Part shown: positions 53,585 through 62,233 of the stretch, piece by piece
Layout: the number at the start of each line of letters is the position of its first letter
How positions within the stretch are numbered: the stretch's first letter is position 1
Source: a virus
Direction: 5' to 3' (one strand)
Virus record (IMG/VR): IMGVR_UViG_3300027710_001079
Location: 62,001-126,000 of that record
DNA length: 64,000 nt
Made by a program: the position numbers and the translations under genes
The notes under the pieces: model-generated
Seen by the model: only the letters and a program-made list of their open reading frames with translations
Databases searched by the model: none
What the model was told of the DNA's origin: nothing

Positions 53585-54280
53585 TTAAGAATTCTTTTTT
53601 ATTAAGTTAATTAGTTCGGGTGCTGACAAACTGTCAAAGTCCAGGCCTATGTTCATTCGAATACCAGTGCTGAACTTATGTACACTATGCCATTCTAAAT
53701 GATTAAACACATACCAATATCCTGGCTCTATTTGAGCACTGACCACATGTTCGATTTTATCTAAATCTGGTATTCTAGTAGTGTGAATAATTTCAAATGG
53801 TTCTTTTTCTCTGTACCATCTAGTCTCTTCTCCGTTACCTTCGAGTAGCATAAACAAAGAACTTTTTCGTTTATGGCCTTTATGTGGCGGTAGGATTTCT
53901 CCTCCGTGACTAATTTGAAATATAGGAACTGGCTCGCCGGGAGTGGGCTCTTTTAAAAACTCCGGAGTTAGTGAAAGGAATTCGGAAGTATCTTGTTCTG
54001 TAAGAAAATATTGAGTAAAGTTAATAACGTTACTTTCTGTAAAGTATTCCTTGATTTGCCGTCCTCGGCGAATCAATTCTTTTGAATCTCGACTGCCTAT
54101 TAAATTAAATGTAGCTCTCGGATTGTTTCTAGGGTCGTCATAGTTGTTTCTAAAAACAAGGTTATCAGTACTTGTCTTAACACGACCTAGCAGACTTTGA
54201 CAAAAATCATCTGCAAATTTTAAATTTGTTTTGTATATGTATTTGTCGGCATCAACATCCGATATTATAGTTTTAATCAT
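53585..54280 (-). CDS. Asp/Asn-hydroxylase-like cupin protein
   Basis: 231 residues. SHGGEILPPHKGHKRK followed by WYVFNHLEWHSVHKF and IRMNIGLDF resembles the beta-helix core of aspartyl/asparaginyl beta-hydroxylase-type proteins (metal His residues and a 2OG Arg). One canonical Asp ligand is not obvious. Hydroxylase function is likely but unproven. Confidence 0.6.
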   Translation of the reverse strand: MIKTIISDVDADKYIYKTNLKFADDFCQSLLGRVKTSTDNLVFRNNYDDPRNNPRATFNLIGSRDSKELIRRGRQIKEYFTESNVINFTQYFLTEQDTSEFLSLTPEFLKEPTPGEPVPIFQISHGGEILPPHKGHKRKSSLFMLLEGNGEETRWYREKEPFEIIHTTRIPDLDKIEHVVSAQIEPGYWYVFNHLEWHSVHKFSTGIRMNIGLDFDSLSAPELINLIKKNS

Positions 54281-54294
54281 ACTTTACTAAAATT

Positions 54295-54395
54295 TGGTAC
54301 GGTCGGTAGGCTTCGAACCTACAAGGGCAGTGTCTAGGACTGTGCCCGGTCCCCGCAGTGAACTTTGGGAGCTTTTCCAATTTGCTCACGACCGC
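54295..54395 (-). tRNA. 101-base tRNA-like gene, Leu-like, anticodon uncertain
   Basis: Acceptor GCGGTCG pairs with CGACCGT (one G-U); discriminator A and CCA are encoded; D region AGC-AAATTGGAAAA-GCT is leucine-tRNA-like; T arm GTAGG-TTCGAAG-CCTAC is perfect. Between D and T arms are 47 bases that do not fold into a standard 5-bp anticodon arm plus variable arm. The best hairpin has loop CCTAGAC (anticodon TAG, Leu) but with C at position 33 in place of U. It may be a real class II tRNA with an enlarged arm, or a tRNA-like or decayed gene. Confidence 0.55.
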
Positions 54396-54397
54396 AA

Positions 54398-55192
54398 TTA
54401 ATTATAACTTATTTTCTTCTCCGACGCAAGTCCTAGAAACATCAAAGTTTGGATAACATATCGACCTGGATCAAACTGCCACCATTCTTTTCCAATCTGC
54501 CAACTACCCGGAGCAGAGTGATGGTTATAGTGCCAGCCTTCACCGAATGTTAAGTACGACCACCACCAAACATTATGTGATTGATCTCGATAGTCAGTTG
54601 CAACCCGTGTTCCGAACATTGGGCTATGATCAATCCAATTACTCAATCTAGAAGCCATTGTGTTAAAAAATACAGGGATAATGTAGAGAAATACTGCAAT
54701 CATTGGATCAATTGCCACTAACACTGCTACTACTAGTAAGACTATTAGCATATAGTACTCGTGCATAAATCTATGAACAGGGTCGTTTATAATATCTTTT
54801 ACAGACCATTTGTTAAATTTTCCACCGTAGTCACCAACGAACGCACCTATTGGGCCTAGTACTACTGGGCTGTGCGGATCACCGGGTTTGTCTGCAAATT
54901 TATGATGTGCTCTATGTACAAATACCCATCCCACTGAGCTACCAGTACAGCCTAAATTTCCAAAGAAGCTAAACAAATATTCTAAGGGTTTCCAAAGTTG
55001 ATACGATTTATGTGTCAACAATCTATGAAAAGTAACTGTAATACCGAGACAGGTAATTAAAAAATATCCAACTAAAGAAAGTAGCCAGTAGTTCCAACTA
55101 ATAGGAGTTACTATTGCCCACACAAAAATACCAGCAGCGGCTAACTGCATTGCAATAAAAAACCACTCTCGTGGATAAAAATACTGTTTCAT
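54398..55192 (-). CDS. membrane fatty-acid desaturase 1
   Basis: 264 residues from the ATG at 55192 (ATGA overlap with desaturase 2). Three His boxes of the acyl-CoA/acyl-lipid desaturase family: HRLLTH, HRAHH and GEGWHYNHH, with four hydrophobic spans. These di-iron enzymes put a cis double bond into an acyl chain. Family members are delta-9 type; the position cannot be told. Confidence 0.88.
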   Translation of the reverse strand: MKQYFYPREWFFIAMQLAAAGIFVWAIVTPISWNYWLLSLVGYFLITCLGITVTFHRLLTHKSYQLWKPLEYLFSFFGNLGCTGSSVGWVFVHRAHHKFADKPGDPHSPVVLGPIGAFVGDYGGKFNKWSVKDIINDPVHRFMHEYYMLIVLLVVAVLVAIDPMIAVFLYIIPVFFNTMASRLSNWIDHSPMFGTRVATDYRDQSHNVWWWSYLTFGEGWHYNHHSAPGSWQIGKEWWQFDPGRYVIQTLMFLGLASEKKISYN

Positions 55193-55947
55193 TTTTTTAC
55201 AATCCTTATCACGTAAGATATTAAATCTACTTCCCACCAATGTTCTTGCAAGTTCCATTTACTGGGATTTGTATGATGGTTATTGTGCCATCCTTCGCCC
55301 CATAGTAAAATTGCAAAAGGCCATAAATTTTTACTTTCATCACGGTGCTGGTGGTTAGTATAACCGTGACTGTGTCCAAAATATGTAAAGCTGTTTAATG
55401 CAAGATGAGTCATTGCAAGTGGCACAGCCCATGCAAAATAAAATAGCCAAGGACTTATTAAAAATAACAACCCTGCCCACCCTATTACTAAAATCTTATA
55501 ATATTTGTTAATCCATAGATGATGGTAGGTAAAGAGATCTCTAATTAGATATCTTTTTAATTCTCCACCATAATTTAAAATGTGTGGGAAAAACACTCTC
55601 CAACCGTTGATATTAGGTGCATGAGGATCTTTTTCAGTATCGCTGTACGCATGATGTTCTCGATGAATGTGAACCCATCCTAAAATGCTTCCTCTACCTG
55701 CCTGGATAGCAAACCAACTGAACAGCCATTCTAATATAGGATATTTGAATTGAAAACTTTTATGGGTCCAATATCTATGCATCATCATGCTGACCCCTAC
55801 TCCTGCATACAAAAAGTACCCAAGTAAGATAGTCAATGCTTCGGTAACTCCTATGTCGAAAATCCAAAAGCCGGCTACAGCAATCAATAGACTGATGATC
55901 TGTAAAAAGGATACGAATCCCGAGCTTGCTGCAAAGATATTTTTCAT
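55189..55947 (-). CDS. membrane fatty-acid desaturase 2
   Basis: 252 residues. His boxes HRYWTH, HREHH and GEGWHNNHH. The ATG at 55947 is exactly where transcription from the late core 55953-55960 would start, with no Shine-Dalgarno: a predicted leaderless mRNA. Four-base overlap with desaturase 1. Confidence 0.88.
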   Translation of the reverse strand: MKNIFAASSGFVSFLQIISLLIAVAGFWIFDIGVTEALTILLGYFLYAGVGVSMMMHRYWTHKSFQFKYPILEWLFSWFAIQAGRGSILGWVHIHREHHAYSDTEKDPHAPNINGWRVFFPHILNYGGELKRYLIRDLFTYHHLWINKYYKILVIGWAGLLFLISPWLFYFAWAVPLAMTHLALNSFTYFGHSHGYTNHQHRDESKNLWPFAILLWGEGWHNNHHTNPSKWNLQEHWWEVDLISYVIRIVKK

Positions 55948-55952
55948 ACCTA

Positions 55953-55960
55953 TATTTATT
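55953..55960 (-). promoter_or_regulatory. late-type promoter core of the desaturase pair
   Basis: AATAAATA on the minus strand; with T4 spacing +1 is 55947, the A of the desaturase ATG. Confidence 0.55.
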
Positions 55961-56001
55961 AGGAGTTTTTTCCAAGAAAAAATTTAGCAGTTATATACCT
56001 A

Positions 56002-56008
56002 CTAAATA
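56002..56008 (+). promoter_or_regulatory. late-type promoter core of the symporter operon
   Basis: CTAAATA on the plus strand, the variant reported for cyanophage-type late promoters as I recall; predicted start near 56014, followed by AAAAGGA before the ATG. Confidence 0.5.
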
Positions 56009-56025
56009 AAATTTTAAAAGGATTC

Positions 56026-57393
56026 ATGATGGAAATTATCACAGCCTCTCTGCTTTTTATGCTGACAATGTTTGGTGTATTAATGTATGCAGGAAGAAAT
56101 TGGAGTTCGAGCAATATGAGTTTTTTGTTTGCCAATAGATCGTTAAATTACATTCCCGCTGGCCTTGCAATCAACGCTCATTGGTTTTGGGCTATTGCAT
56201 TATTTGTAGGACCAACAGTGGCGTATAATTGGGGCTGGATAGGTTTATTATGGTTTGCTATTCCTAATGCATTGAGTTTATTAGTAATGGCATTTATTGG
56301 GTCCAGGATACGTAACAACTACACAGACGGATTTAGTTTAAGCGAGTACATCCAAGAAAATTTTAGTCCAAGACTTGCAAAATTATTTCAGTTAAAATTT
56401 GCATTAATTTCATTTGCAGGATTGTTATTGTCCTTTACCGCTATTGGCAAGCTATGGGCATTCTTAGGACTGGCAGCGTTTGTAGATCCTGTTTATGCAA
56501 CACTGGTTGTGGGGCTTATTACATTAGGATTTACTCTGCGTGGCGGTATAAGAAGTAGCATTTTTAGCGGTGCAACTATGACCCTCTTGTGGATTCTATT
56601 TTTTGGAGTCTCGGCATTCAGTGTGTTTACTTCAGATGTTTCGATTCTCGTAACAGGAAAGAATGCACTGGAAACTATTTGGAATGAAAAGTTTTTAACT
56701 AATTTTGCATTGGCATTTTTAGTTGCTATCGGCGTGGGTGCTACTAGTCACGGAATGATGTGGCAAAAGACATTCTCAATGCCTAAAGAAAATATTTGGC
56801 CTAGTTTTATAATTGCTTCAATAATATTTGTTCTAATGGTACTATCATTAGGAAGTTTATCACTATTCACATTTGCTTCCGGAACAGCAGTAAGTCATCC
56901 TGAATTATCTGCATTAGCTGGAATAGCAACACTGTTTGGGGCAAGCGGCCTACTTGTATTTTCTATTCTGTTAATAGGTCAAACGTCTACTATCATGGAT
57001 TCTGCAATCACCTACATGGCCAGTCTAAGTTCACGAGAATGGGTAAAGAAGGACGATCCTAAGGTCAGTAAAATTGCTATGATTCTGTTTATAACTGCGG
57101 CATGGATTGTTTCATTTTTAAAGTTAGAAATCTGGACCATCTTTATGTTGATGGGAGCTATTAGAATAGTGATGTTTGCTACAATTTCTACTCATGCGTT
57201 AGGTTTAAAGATTTCAGAAGCAGCAAGTTTTTATAGTTCTATAGTAGCAATTATTGGTGCAATTTATCTTTCTTATACTGCAAGAATTGATAAGCTCCCA
57301 ATATATGATATGTATTCTGCATATTTTGCTATCGGCTTACCTTTGTTAGCAATAGTCGGAAGCCACTTCTTTAACAAATTTAAAAGGCATTAA
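56026..57393 (+). CDS. SSS-family (SLC5-like) solute symporter
   Basis: 455 residues, about 12 membrane segments. NAHWFWAIALFVG and GGIRSSIFSGATMTLL match sodium/solute symporter signatures (recalled). The two tandem ATGs (56026, 56029) are both possible; AAAAGGA favours the second by spacing. Transporters of this size are rare in phages. It probably imports an organic solute used by, or exports a product of, the enzymes that follow. The PP-loop gene begins right after its stop. Confidence 0.8.
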   Translation: MMEIITASLLFMLTMFGVLMYAGRNWSSSNMSFLFANRSLNYIPAGLAINAHWFWAIALFVGPTVAYNWGWIGLLWFAIPNALSLLVMAFIGSRIRNNYTDGFSLSEYIQENFSPRLAKLFQLKFALISFAGLLLSFTAIGKLWAFLGLAAFVDPVYATLVVGLITLGFTLRGGIRSSIFSGATMTLLWILFFGVSAFSVFTSDVSILVTGKNALETIWNEKFLTNFALAFLVAIGVGATSHGMMWQKTFSMPKENIWPSFIIASIIFVLMVLSLGSLSLFTFASGTAVSHPELSALAGIATLFGASGLLVFSILLIGQTSTIMDSAITYMASLSSREWVKKDDPKVSKIAMILFITAAWIVSFLKLEIWTIFMLMGAIRIVMFATISTHALGLKISEAASFYSSIVAIIGAIYLSYTARIDKLPIYDMYSAYFAIGLPLLAIVGSHFFNKFKRH

Positions 57394-58611
57394 ATGTTAT
57401 CATCGAGATCTAATGTTGGATATTACAAAACCGGCAACAAATTATTCACTGAAAAAATTGAAGCAGTTATCGAGGCGAACAAAACTAAGGCCGATGTAGA
57501 GTGGGAATTCAATAATGATATCTGGGATGCAGTAGACTGGACTGTTGAGCCTACACTAAGTTTAAATGAACTGTATAAACTTCGTGCTCAACAAATTCGC
57601 GACAAGTATGATTATCTTGTTTTATTTTCTAGCGGCGGTTCTGATAGCAGGAACATGGCTTATGCATTTTTAAAAAACGGAATTCATCTTGATGAGATTG
57701 TTGCAGGTTCTCCGGCGTCGGGCTTAAACAATTGGAACAATGATTTAACCTCTCATAATCCTGAAAATACTATTACTGAAACCGTTGTTGCACAGATGCC
57801 TTTCATGCACGAAATATCAGTTAACTATCCTAATGTAAAGTTAACAAATCATGATTATTTCATCGATATGGTTAATTATAAACCGGATGAGTGGATTAGA
57901 AAATGCGGCAATTATATACACCCGACATATGCAGCTAGATATAATCTAGAAAGATATTCTCATCTTAAAAAAATATTAGACTCTGGAAAGACAATTGGTT
58001 TTATATACGGAATAGACAAGCCCTTTATTACTATTCATAAGGGCATGGTATGGTCGTTAATATACGATTACGGAGTCAGCAATGCGTTCCAGTCAATTGA
58101 CCATCCGCTCGCAGATGTTGAATTATTTTATTGGTCGCACGAGTTGCCTGAAATAGTAATTAAACAGAGCCATGTAGTTACCAAGGCTGCTCATGTTCCA
58201 GAAAACGTGCATAGTATAATGGATACTATTCATAATGATTCTAGAGAGAACTATAAAGAAATTTATAGTAAACACTCCGCTAGATATCAACGTGCAATCA
58301 TTCCTTACATTTACCCCATGCTTGAAGAATTTCCCTGGCAGTGTGCTAAACCTGCATTAGTGTTTATGGGAGAACACGATGCTTGGTTTGATAAATTGCA
58401 CAAAGGAACAATAGTTCATCAAAAAATAATGTCAGACTATGATCGATTTATTAAAAGTATTGATCCTAAATACTTTAGAACAAGGCAACAAAATTGGGAT
58501 ATTGAAGTAGACGAACATTCTCATTTAGATCCTAACTATGTTATCGGCTTTAAACCCTGCATGTTAAAAAAGAAAATTGGTCCAGTTTCTAATTTCCTAC
58601 CAAAGTTATGA
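57394..58611 (+). CDS. PP-loop (SGGxDS) adenylating enzyme
   Basis: 405 residues. LVLFSSGGSDSRNMAYAFL places the PP-loop SGGSDS at 80-85, which binds ATP as in asparagine synthetase, tRNA-thiolation enzymes and other N-type ATP pyrophosphatases. The rest has no signature I know, so the substrate is open. It may activate an acid as an acyl-AMP for amide formation. ATG follows the transporter stop directly and the end overlaps the ATP-grasp gene by four bases. Confidence 0.72.
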   Translation: MLSSRSNVGYYKTGNKLFTEKIEAVIEANKTKADVEWEFNNDIWDAVDWTVEPTLSLNELYKLRAQQIRDKYDYLVLFSSGGSDSRNMAYAFLKNGIHLDEIVAGSPASGLNNWNNDLTSHNPENTITETVVAQMPFMHEISVNYPNVKLTNHDYFIDMVNYKPDEWIRKCGNYIHPTYAARYNLERYSHLKKILDSGKTIGFIYGIDKPFITIHKGMVWSLIYDYGVSNAFQSIDHPLADVELFYWSHELPEIVIKQSHVVTKAAHVPENVHSIMDTIHNDSRENYKEIYSKHSARYQRAIIPYIYPMLEEFPWQCAKPALVFMGEHDAWFDKLHKGTIVHQKIMSDYDRFIKSIDPKYFRTRQQNWDIEVDEHSHLDPNYVIGFKPCMLKKKIGPVSNFLPKL

Positions 58612-59855
58612 ACATAGCTATATTTGGAAGCAATCACTGTTTACATTTTTTCTCTCAGTATCTGGAAAAATATGAAAACGTTAATAATGTCTATCACTAT
58701 TCTGCAGGACCCCTACATGTACCTACTGAAAAATATCATCCTATAATTTTTAAAGAAACTTTAGAAGAATATTTAAATGAAGTTGATACGTTAAAAGAAA
58801 AAGAAATAGATTTAATCATACCGTTAACACTGCCTTTCCAATTATGGTCTAAGTTTCAAAATAAGATTAGAAGTACAGGAATCTCGGTATTGTCGCCAAC
58901 TTCAGATCTTGCGATGTTAGAATGGTCTAAAATTTACGGTAAAAAGTTTATGCAGTCAATTGGTGTACCGACTGCTAAACATAAGACATTGTTGTATGAC
59001 GAGGTTATAGATAATTTTTTTACAATAGAACGTCCCTTTGTTTTAAAATTTGATCAGGATTTTAGATTTGGCAGACAGTCGATAGTTGTTACAGAAAATA
59101 ACTTAAATGAAGTTTATACAAACTTTTTGGATACTGGTAAAACAAGGATGTCTGATCTGCTTAAAAAAGGTGATCATACTGATTACATAATAGAAGAATT
59201 TTTAGCAGGCCCTGAATATTCTTTGCATATTTTATGTAACGGAACTAATTGGTCATACTTAGGATCTTCAAGAGACTACAAAAAAGAGTTTAACAGTGAC
59301 ACTGGAAATAATGTGTGTAGCATGGGATGCTATTCTGTAACTGATCCTATAAATGATCAAGCTGTTCAAATTGTTAACCAAGTACTAACAGCACTGGAAA
59401 ATAACGGCACTCCTTATGTAGGGGTTTTATATCTGGGAATGATAATACATAACGGAGTACACAAAGTACTAGAGATTAATACTCGCCCAGGTAATCCAGA
59501 ATTTAATACGATATTGTCTATGATAGACGATAACATAGTAGAATTATTTTTTAATTGCGTCAATAACAATGTAAAAAAATCTATTAGATTTAAATCAGGC
59601 AGTGCTGTTACTATACAACTGGTCCATAAAGATTACATTTTAGAATATCGAGAAAACGTAAAATATCCTATATTGAAAGACATCCCACCTGACATAATTG
59701 TTAGTTACGGATCATTAGACCCGCACCTTCGATATTGTAATCTTACTGCTACAGGAGAAACACCTCAGCTAGCTTCTGAAAAAATATCAGATTATTTAGA
59801 TAAACAATATTTGGGCGATTTTAGATACAGGACAGATATAGGTATTTTACCTTAA
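58608..59855 (+). CDS. PurD-like ATP-grasp ligase
   Basis: 415 residues, close to PurD (about 425). An N-terminal Rossmann-like part (MNIAIFGSNHCLHFF) is followed by an ATP-grasp domain with RPFVLKFDQDFRFGRQSIVV, and EINTRPGNPEFNTI, which aligns with EFNARFGDPETQ of glycinamide ribonucleotide synthetases. It joins a carboxylate to an amine using ATP. Pairing with the PP-loop enzyme suggests a dedicated pathway, not purine synthesis. Confidence 0.78.
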   Translation: MNIAIFGSNHCLHFFSQYLEKYENVNNVYHYSAGPLHVPTEKYHPIIFKETLEEYLNEVDTLKEKEIDLIIPLTLPFQLWSKFQNKIRSTGISVLSPTSDLAMLEWSKIYGKKFMQSIGVPTAKHKTLLYDEVIDNFFTIERPFVLKFDQDFRFGRQSIVVTENNLNEVYTNFLDTGKTRMSDLLKKGDHTDYIIEEFLAGPEYSLHILCNGTNWSYLGSSRDYKKEFNSDTGNNVCSMGCYSVTDPINDQAVQIVNQVLTALENNGTPYVGVLYLGMIIHNGVHKVLEINTRPGNPEFNTILSMIDDNIVELFFNCVNNNVKKSIRFKSGSAVTIQLVHKDYILEYRENVKYPILKDIPPDIIVSYGSLDPHLRYCNLTATGETPQLASEKISDYLDKQYLGDFRYRTDIGILP

Positions 59856-61313
59856 AAGAGTTTCAAGATATTTCATTATTCTTGTAACTATTCTTGATCG
59901 TATTTCTTCTGAATATGTATTATTAGTTGAAGTTATAATTTTTCTTATTTCCGGCCAGGTGTAGTCAAGCCCTGCAAGTCCCACAGTATCGCCCCATCTC
60001 ATAGTTGGTTTTTTGTTCTTTGATTCTAGATAAGAAATACTGTTCTTTGATATTTCAATAGCGTCAGAGTATGTCAATCCCATATTGTTAATCCAACCTT
60101 GCTCGTTAGTTGAGTAACCGTACTTTGTAGGGTTTTTCATAAACTCACTACTCCATGCAAAATTTTTAATAGTTGGATCTAAAAATAATGGATTTATATT
60201 TGCAGCATCTAGTTTGAATGCATCGCTACCTACTATTTCAATCCATTCTTCTGCTGACTTTTTATCTTCGTAGGGTAGTCCTATCATAAAATTACCAATT
60301 GTAAAGACATCATCACCCCATATGTCTTTACATTGTTGAAGAGTATCTATTATTTTTTCTCTAGAAAGTCCTTTTCCGATTGCTTTATTTCCTCGATCGT
60401 TTAGGCTTTCAACTCCAAATAATGCAACTTTTAATCCACTTTCTTTTAATAATGAGATTGTCTTTGGGTGTGCATGTAATAAATCTAACCTCAAATAAGT
60501 TACAAAATTAATTTTAAAAGGTAATTTTGAATACACATTATCATATAGTATTTCTAATTTTTCAACACTATCATTGTGTGTATCGTCTAAGTAGACGTAA
60601 TTTGTTGTACGATATCTTTCGTAATTTTTTAAAAATTGATTTTTTAATATTTCAGTTTCTTTTAAGTAGTCTAATTTCTTTTTACCGTTTAACGGAAATG
60701 AACAAAAATTACACCTAAATATACAACCTCTAGATATTTCTATCGGCAATCCTTCTCGGTAATCAATAGCATCTGACTGGTGCCACGAAAATTTATCTGT
60801 ACTAAAATTAAATGTAGACGCTGTAATATCGTCATTAACAATAACACACCCATCTTCTACTGTATATTTAAAAAATGGATTTTTATCCTCGCACCATTTA
60901 GTAAAATTAATAACTGATGTATCGGCATATCCTTCTATATAAGTATCAAACAACTCTCCGCTGTCTCTTTTAAATGCTTTTGCACCGCCAGATACAAACC
61001 GGCATTTAGATTTTTTTGAAGAAACTAAATTTTTAATTTTCTCAGTTTGTTCTTTTGTAAACAGTGTTTGGGAAGAAGCCATTGCAGGAGTAAGGAATGT
61101 AGTTGAAAATCCAATCCAAATTGTTCCTTCATCAACATGCCGATCTAATATACTTAAAAATTTGTCAAACCCGATTTTTAAAATTTGAGGGAAATATTCA
61201 ACAACTTGAACTGTGTAACCATTGTTCCTTAATTGGTTTGCAATTTGATATGCTCCAATTGATCTAAAAGGGATTGAAAAACCCACGCCAGTGAAAATTA
61301 TAATTTGTGCCAT
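59847..61313 (-). CDS. radical SAM enzyme with B12-binding-like N-terminal domain
   Basis: 488 residues. An N-terminal Rossmann region (about 1-130, starting MAQIIIFTGVGFSIPF) is arranged like the cobalamin-binding domain but lacks the usual DxHxxG. The [4Fe-4S] motif is Cys197, Cys201, Cys204 (RGCIFRCNFC). A GNFMIGLPYEDK stretch is typical of this radical SAM class. Methyltransfer or C-C bond chemistry is likely. Its 3' end overlaps the ATP-grasp gene by nine bases, tail to tail. Confidence 0.85.
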   Translation of the reverse strand: MAQIIIFTGVGFSIPFRSIGAYQIANQLRNNGYTVQVVEYFPQILKIGFDKFLSILDRHVDEGTIWIGFSTTFLTPAMASSQTLFTKEQTEKIKNLVSSKKSKCRFVSGGAKAFKRDSGELFDTYIEGYADTSVINFTKWCEDKNPFFKYTVEDGCVIVNDDITASTFNFSTDKFSWHQSDAIDYREGLPIEISRGCIFRCNFCSFPLNGKKKLDYLKETEILKNQFLKNYERYRTTNYVYLDDTHNDSVEKLEILYDNVYSKLPFKINFVTYLRLDLLHAHPKTISLLKESGLKVALFGVESLNDRGNKAIGKGLSREKIIDTLQQCKDIWGDDVFTIGNFMIGLPYEDKKSAEEWIEIVGSDAFKLDAANINPLFLDPTIKNFAWSSEFMKNPTKYGYSTNEQGWINNMGLTYSDAIEISKNSISYLESKNKKPTMRWGDTVGLAGLDYTWPEIRKIITSTNNTYSEEIRSRIVTRIMKYLETLLR

Positions 61314-61318
61314 CGTCC

Positions 61319-61330
61319 TATTTATAAATA
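61319..61330. promoter_or_regulatory. palindromic bidirectional late promoter
   Basis: TATTTATAAATA contains an exact TATAATA-type T4 core TATAAATA on both strands (plus 61323-61330, minus 61326-61319). With T4 spacing the plus start is 61336 (ATG 61337) and the minus start 61313 (the ATG itself). Both divergent radical SAM mRNAs would lack leaders. Confidence 0.75.
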
Positions 61331-61336
61331 TGGGTT

Positions 61337-62233
61337 ATGCAGCCTATTAATTTTTATTACGAACTATCGCCAGAACAAAATCATTTTCCTGTTATATATG
61401 TTGATATTACTCATCGATGTAACATGGAGTGTGCTAATTGTTTTATTCCTAACAGAGATGTTCCAGATATGGATAAGGATAGACTTTATGATGTATTAAA
61501 ACGATTACCCTTTAAAACTGAGATCAGAATGTTAGGAGGGGAACCAACTGTTCGAAAAGACATATTTGAAATCGTAGAAAAAATTAGAGAGCTAGGACAC
61601 AGACCAAATATGCAGTCTAACGGTCTTATGCTTGCTAAACCAGGATATGCTAAAGACTTAGCCAAGGCAGGTATGCGTAGCATCTATATTAGTGTTAACG
61701 GTGCAGATGATAATGATGTTTACGAGACCATGGACGGAATGCGATGTGCTGAAAGAAAAATTGCAGCATGGCAAGCGTGTGTTGATGCTAAGATGAATGT
61801 TAATTTGGGGTGCATCATGCAAAAAGGCACTAACGATCATATCCCAGCTAGACTATTTGAACTGTCAAAGACCATCGGTGGCAATCCTATTTTTAGATTT
61901 AGAAACGTTGGACAAATTGGAAGATACACATTAGAGCAAGATCAAAATTGGACATTTGAGGAAACTATAAACAATGTATGTGCAGTGTTTGGAAAAGACC
62001 CAGAATGGGCTAAGAATAGAAACACTATTGCGGGATTCACTGAGCCCAACATTATTTTCTTTCCGTTAGATGAAACTAAAAAATTAAAAACGCCTTGGGT
62101 AAAAATTACAAACTGGAGCCCCACAGATGGTAAAGTTCCTGATCCAGGCAGCAAGAGAAGAGGTCGATTAACTCAAAATTTTAAAATTGCTCCTCATTTT
62201 GAACATATCATTTTAAATGAAAATGTCTATTAA
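61337..62233 (+). CDS. radical SAM enzyme without SPASM domain
   Basis: 298 residues. Cys28, Cys32, Cys35 (CNMECANC) and MLGGEPT at ~65-71 are those of the SPASM/twitch-type peptide-modifying radical SAM family. No C-terminal Cys cluster is present and the chain ends early, so it lacks the auxiliary cluster. Opposite in direction to the B12-type gene, sharing its promoter. The end overlaps the cupin gene by 17 bases. Confidence 0.85.
   Translation: MQPINFYYELSPEQNHFPVIYVDITHRCNMECANCFIPNRDVPDMDKDRLYDVLKRLPFKTEIRMLGGEPTVRKDIFEIVEKIRELGHRPNMQSNGLMLAKPGYAKDLAKAGMRSIYISVNGADDNDVYETMDGMRCAERKIAAWQACVDAKMNVNLGCIMQKGTNDHIPARLFELSKTIGGNPIFRFRNVGQIGRYTLEQDQNWTFEETINNVCAVFGKDPEWAKNRNTIAGFTEPNIIFFPLDETKKLKTPWVKITNWSPTDGKVPDPGSKRRGRLTQNFKIAPHFEHIILNENVY

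Noticed and set aside
54397-54402. TATAAT with TTGCGT at 17 bases, before the 101-base tRNA-like gene
   Set aside because: It would start transcription inside the tRNA acceptor stem and overlaps the desaturase stop.
57394-58611. Asparagine synthetase
   Set aside because: No N-terminal glutaminase domain and no matching motifs beyond the PP-loop.
58608-59855. Housekeeping PurD (purine biosynthesis)
   Set aside because: Similarity is confined to the ATP-grasp core, the N-terminal domain differs, and no other purine genes are near.
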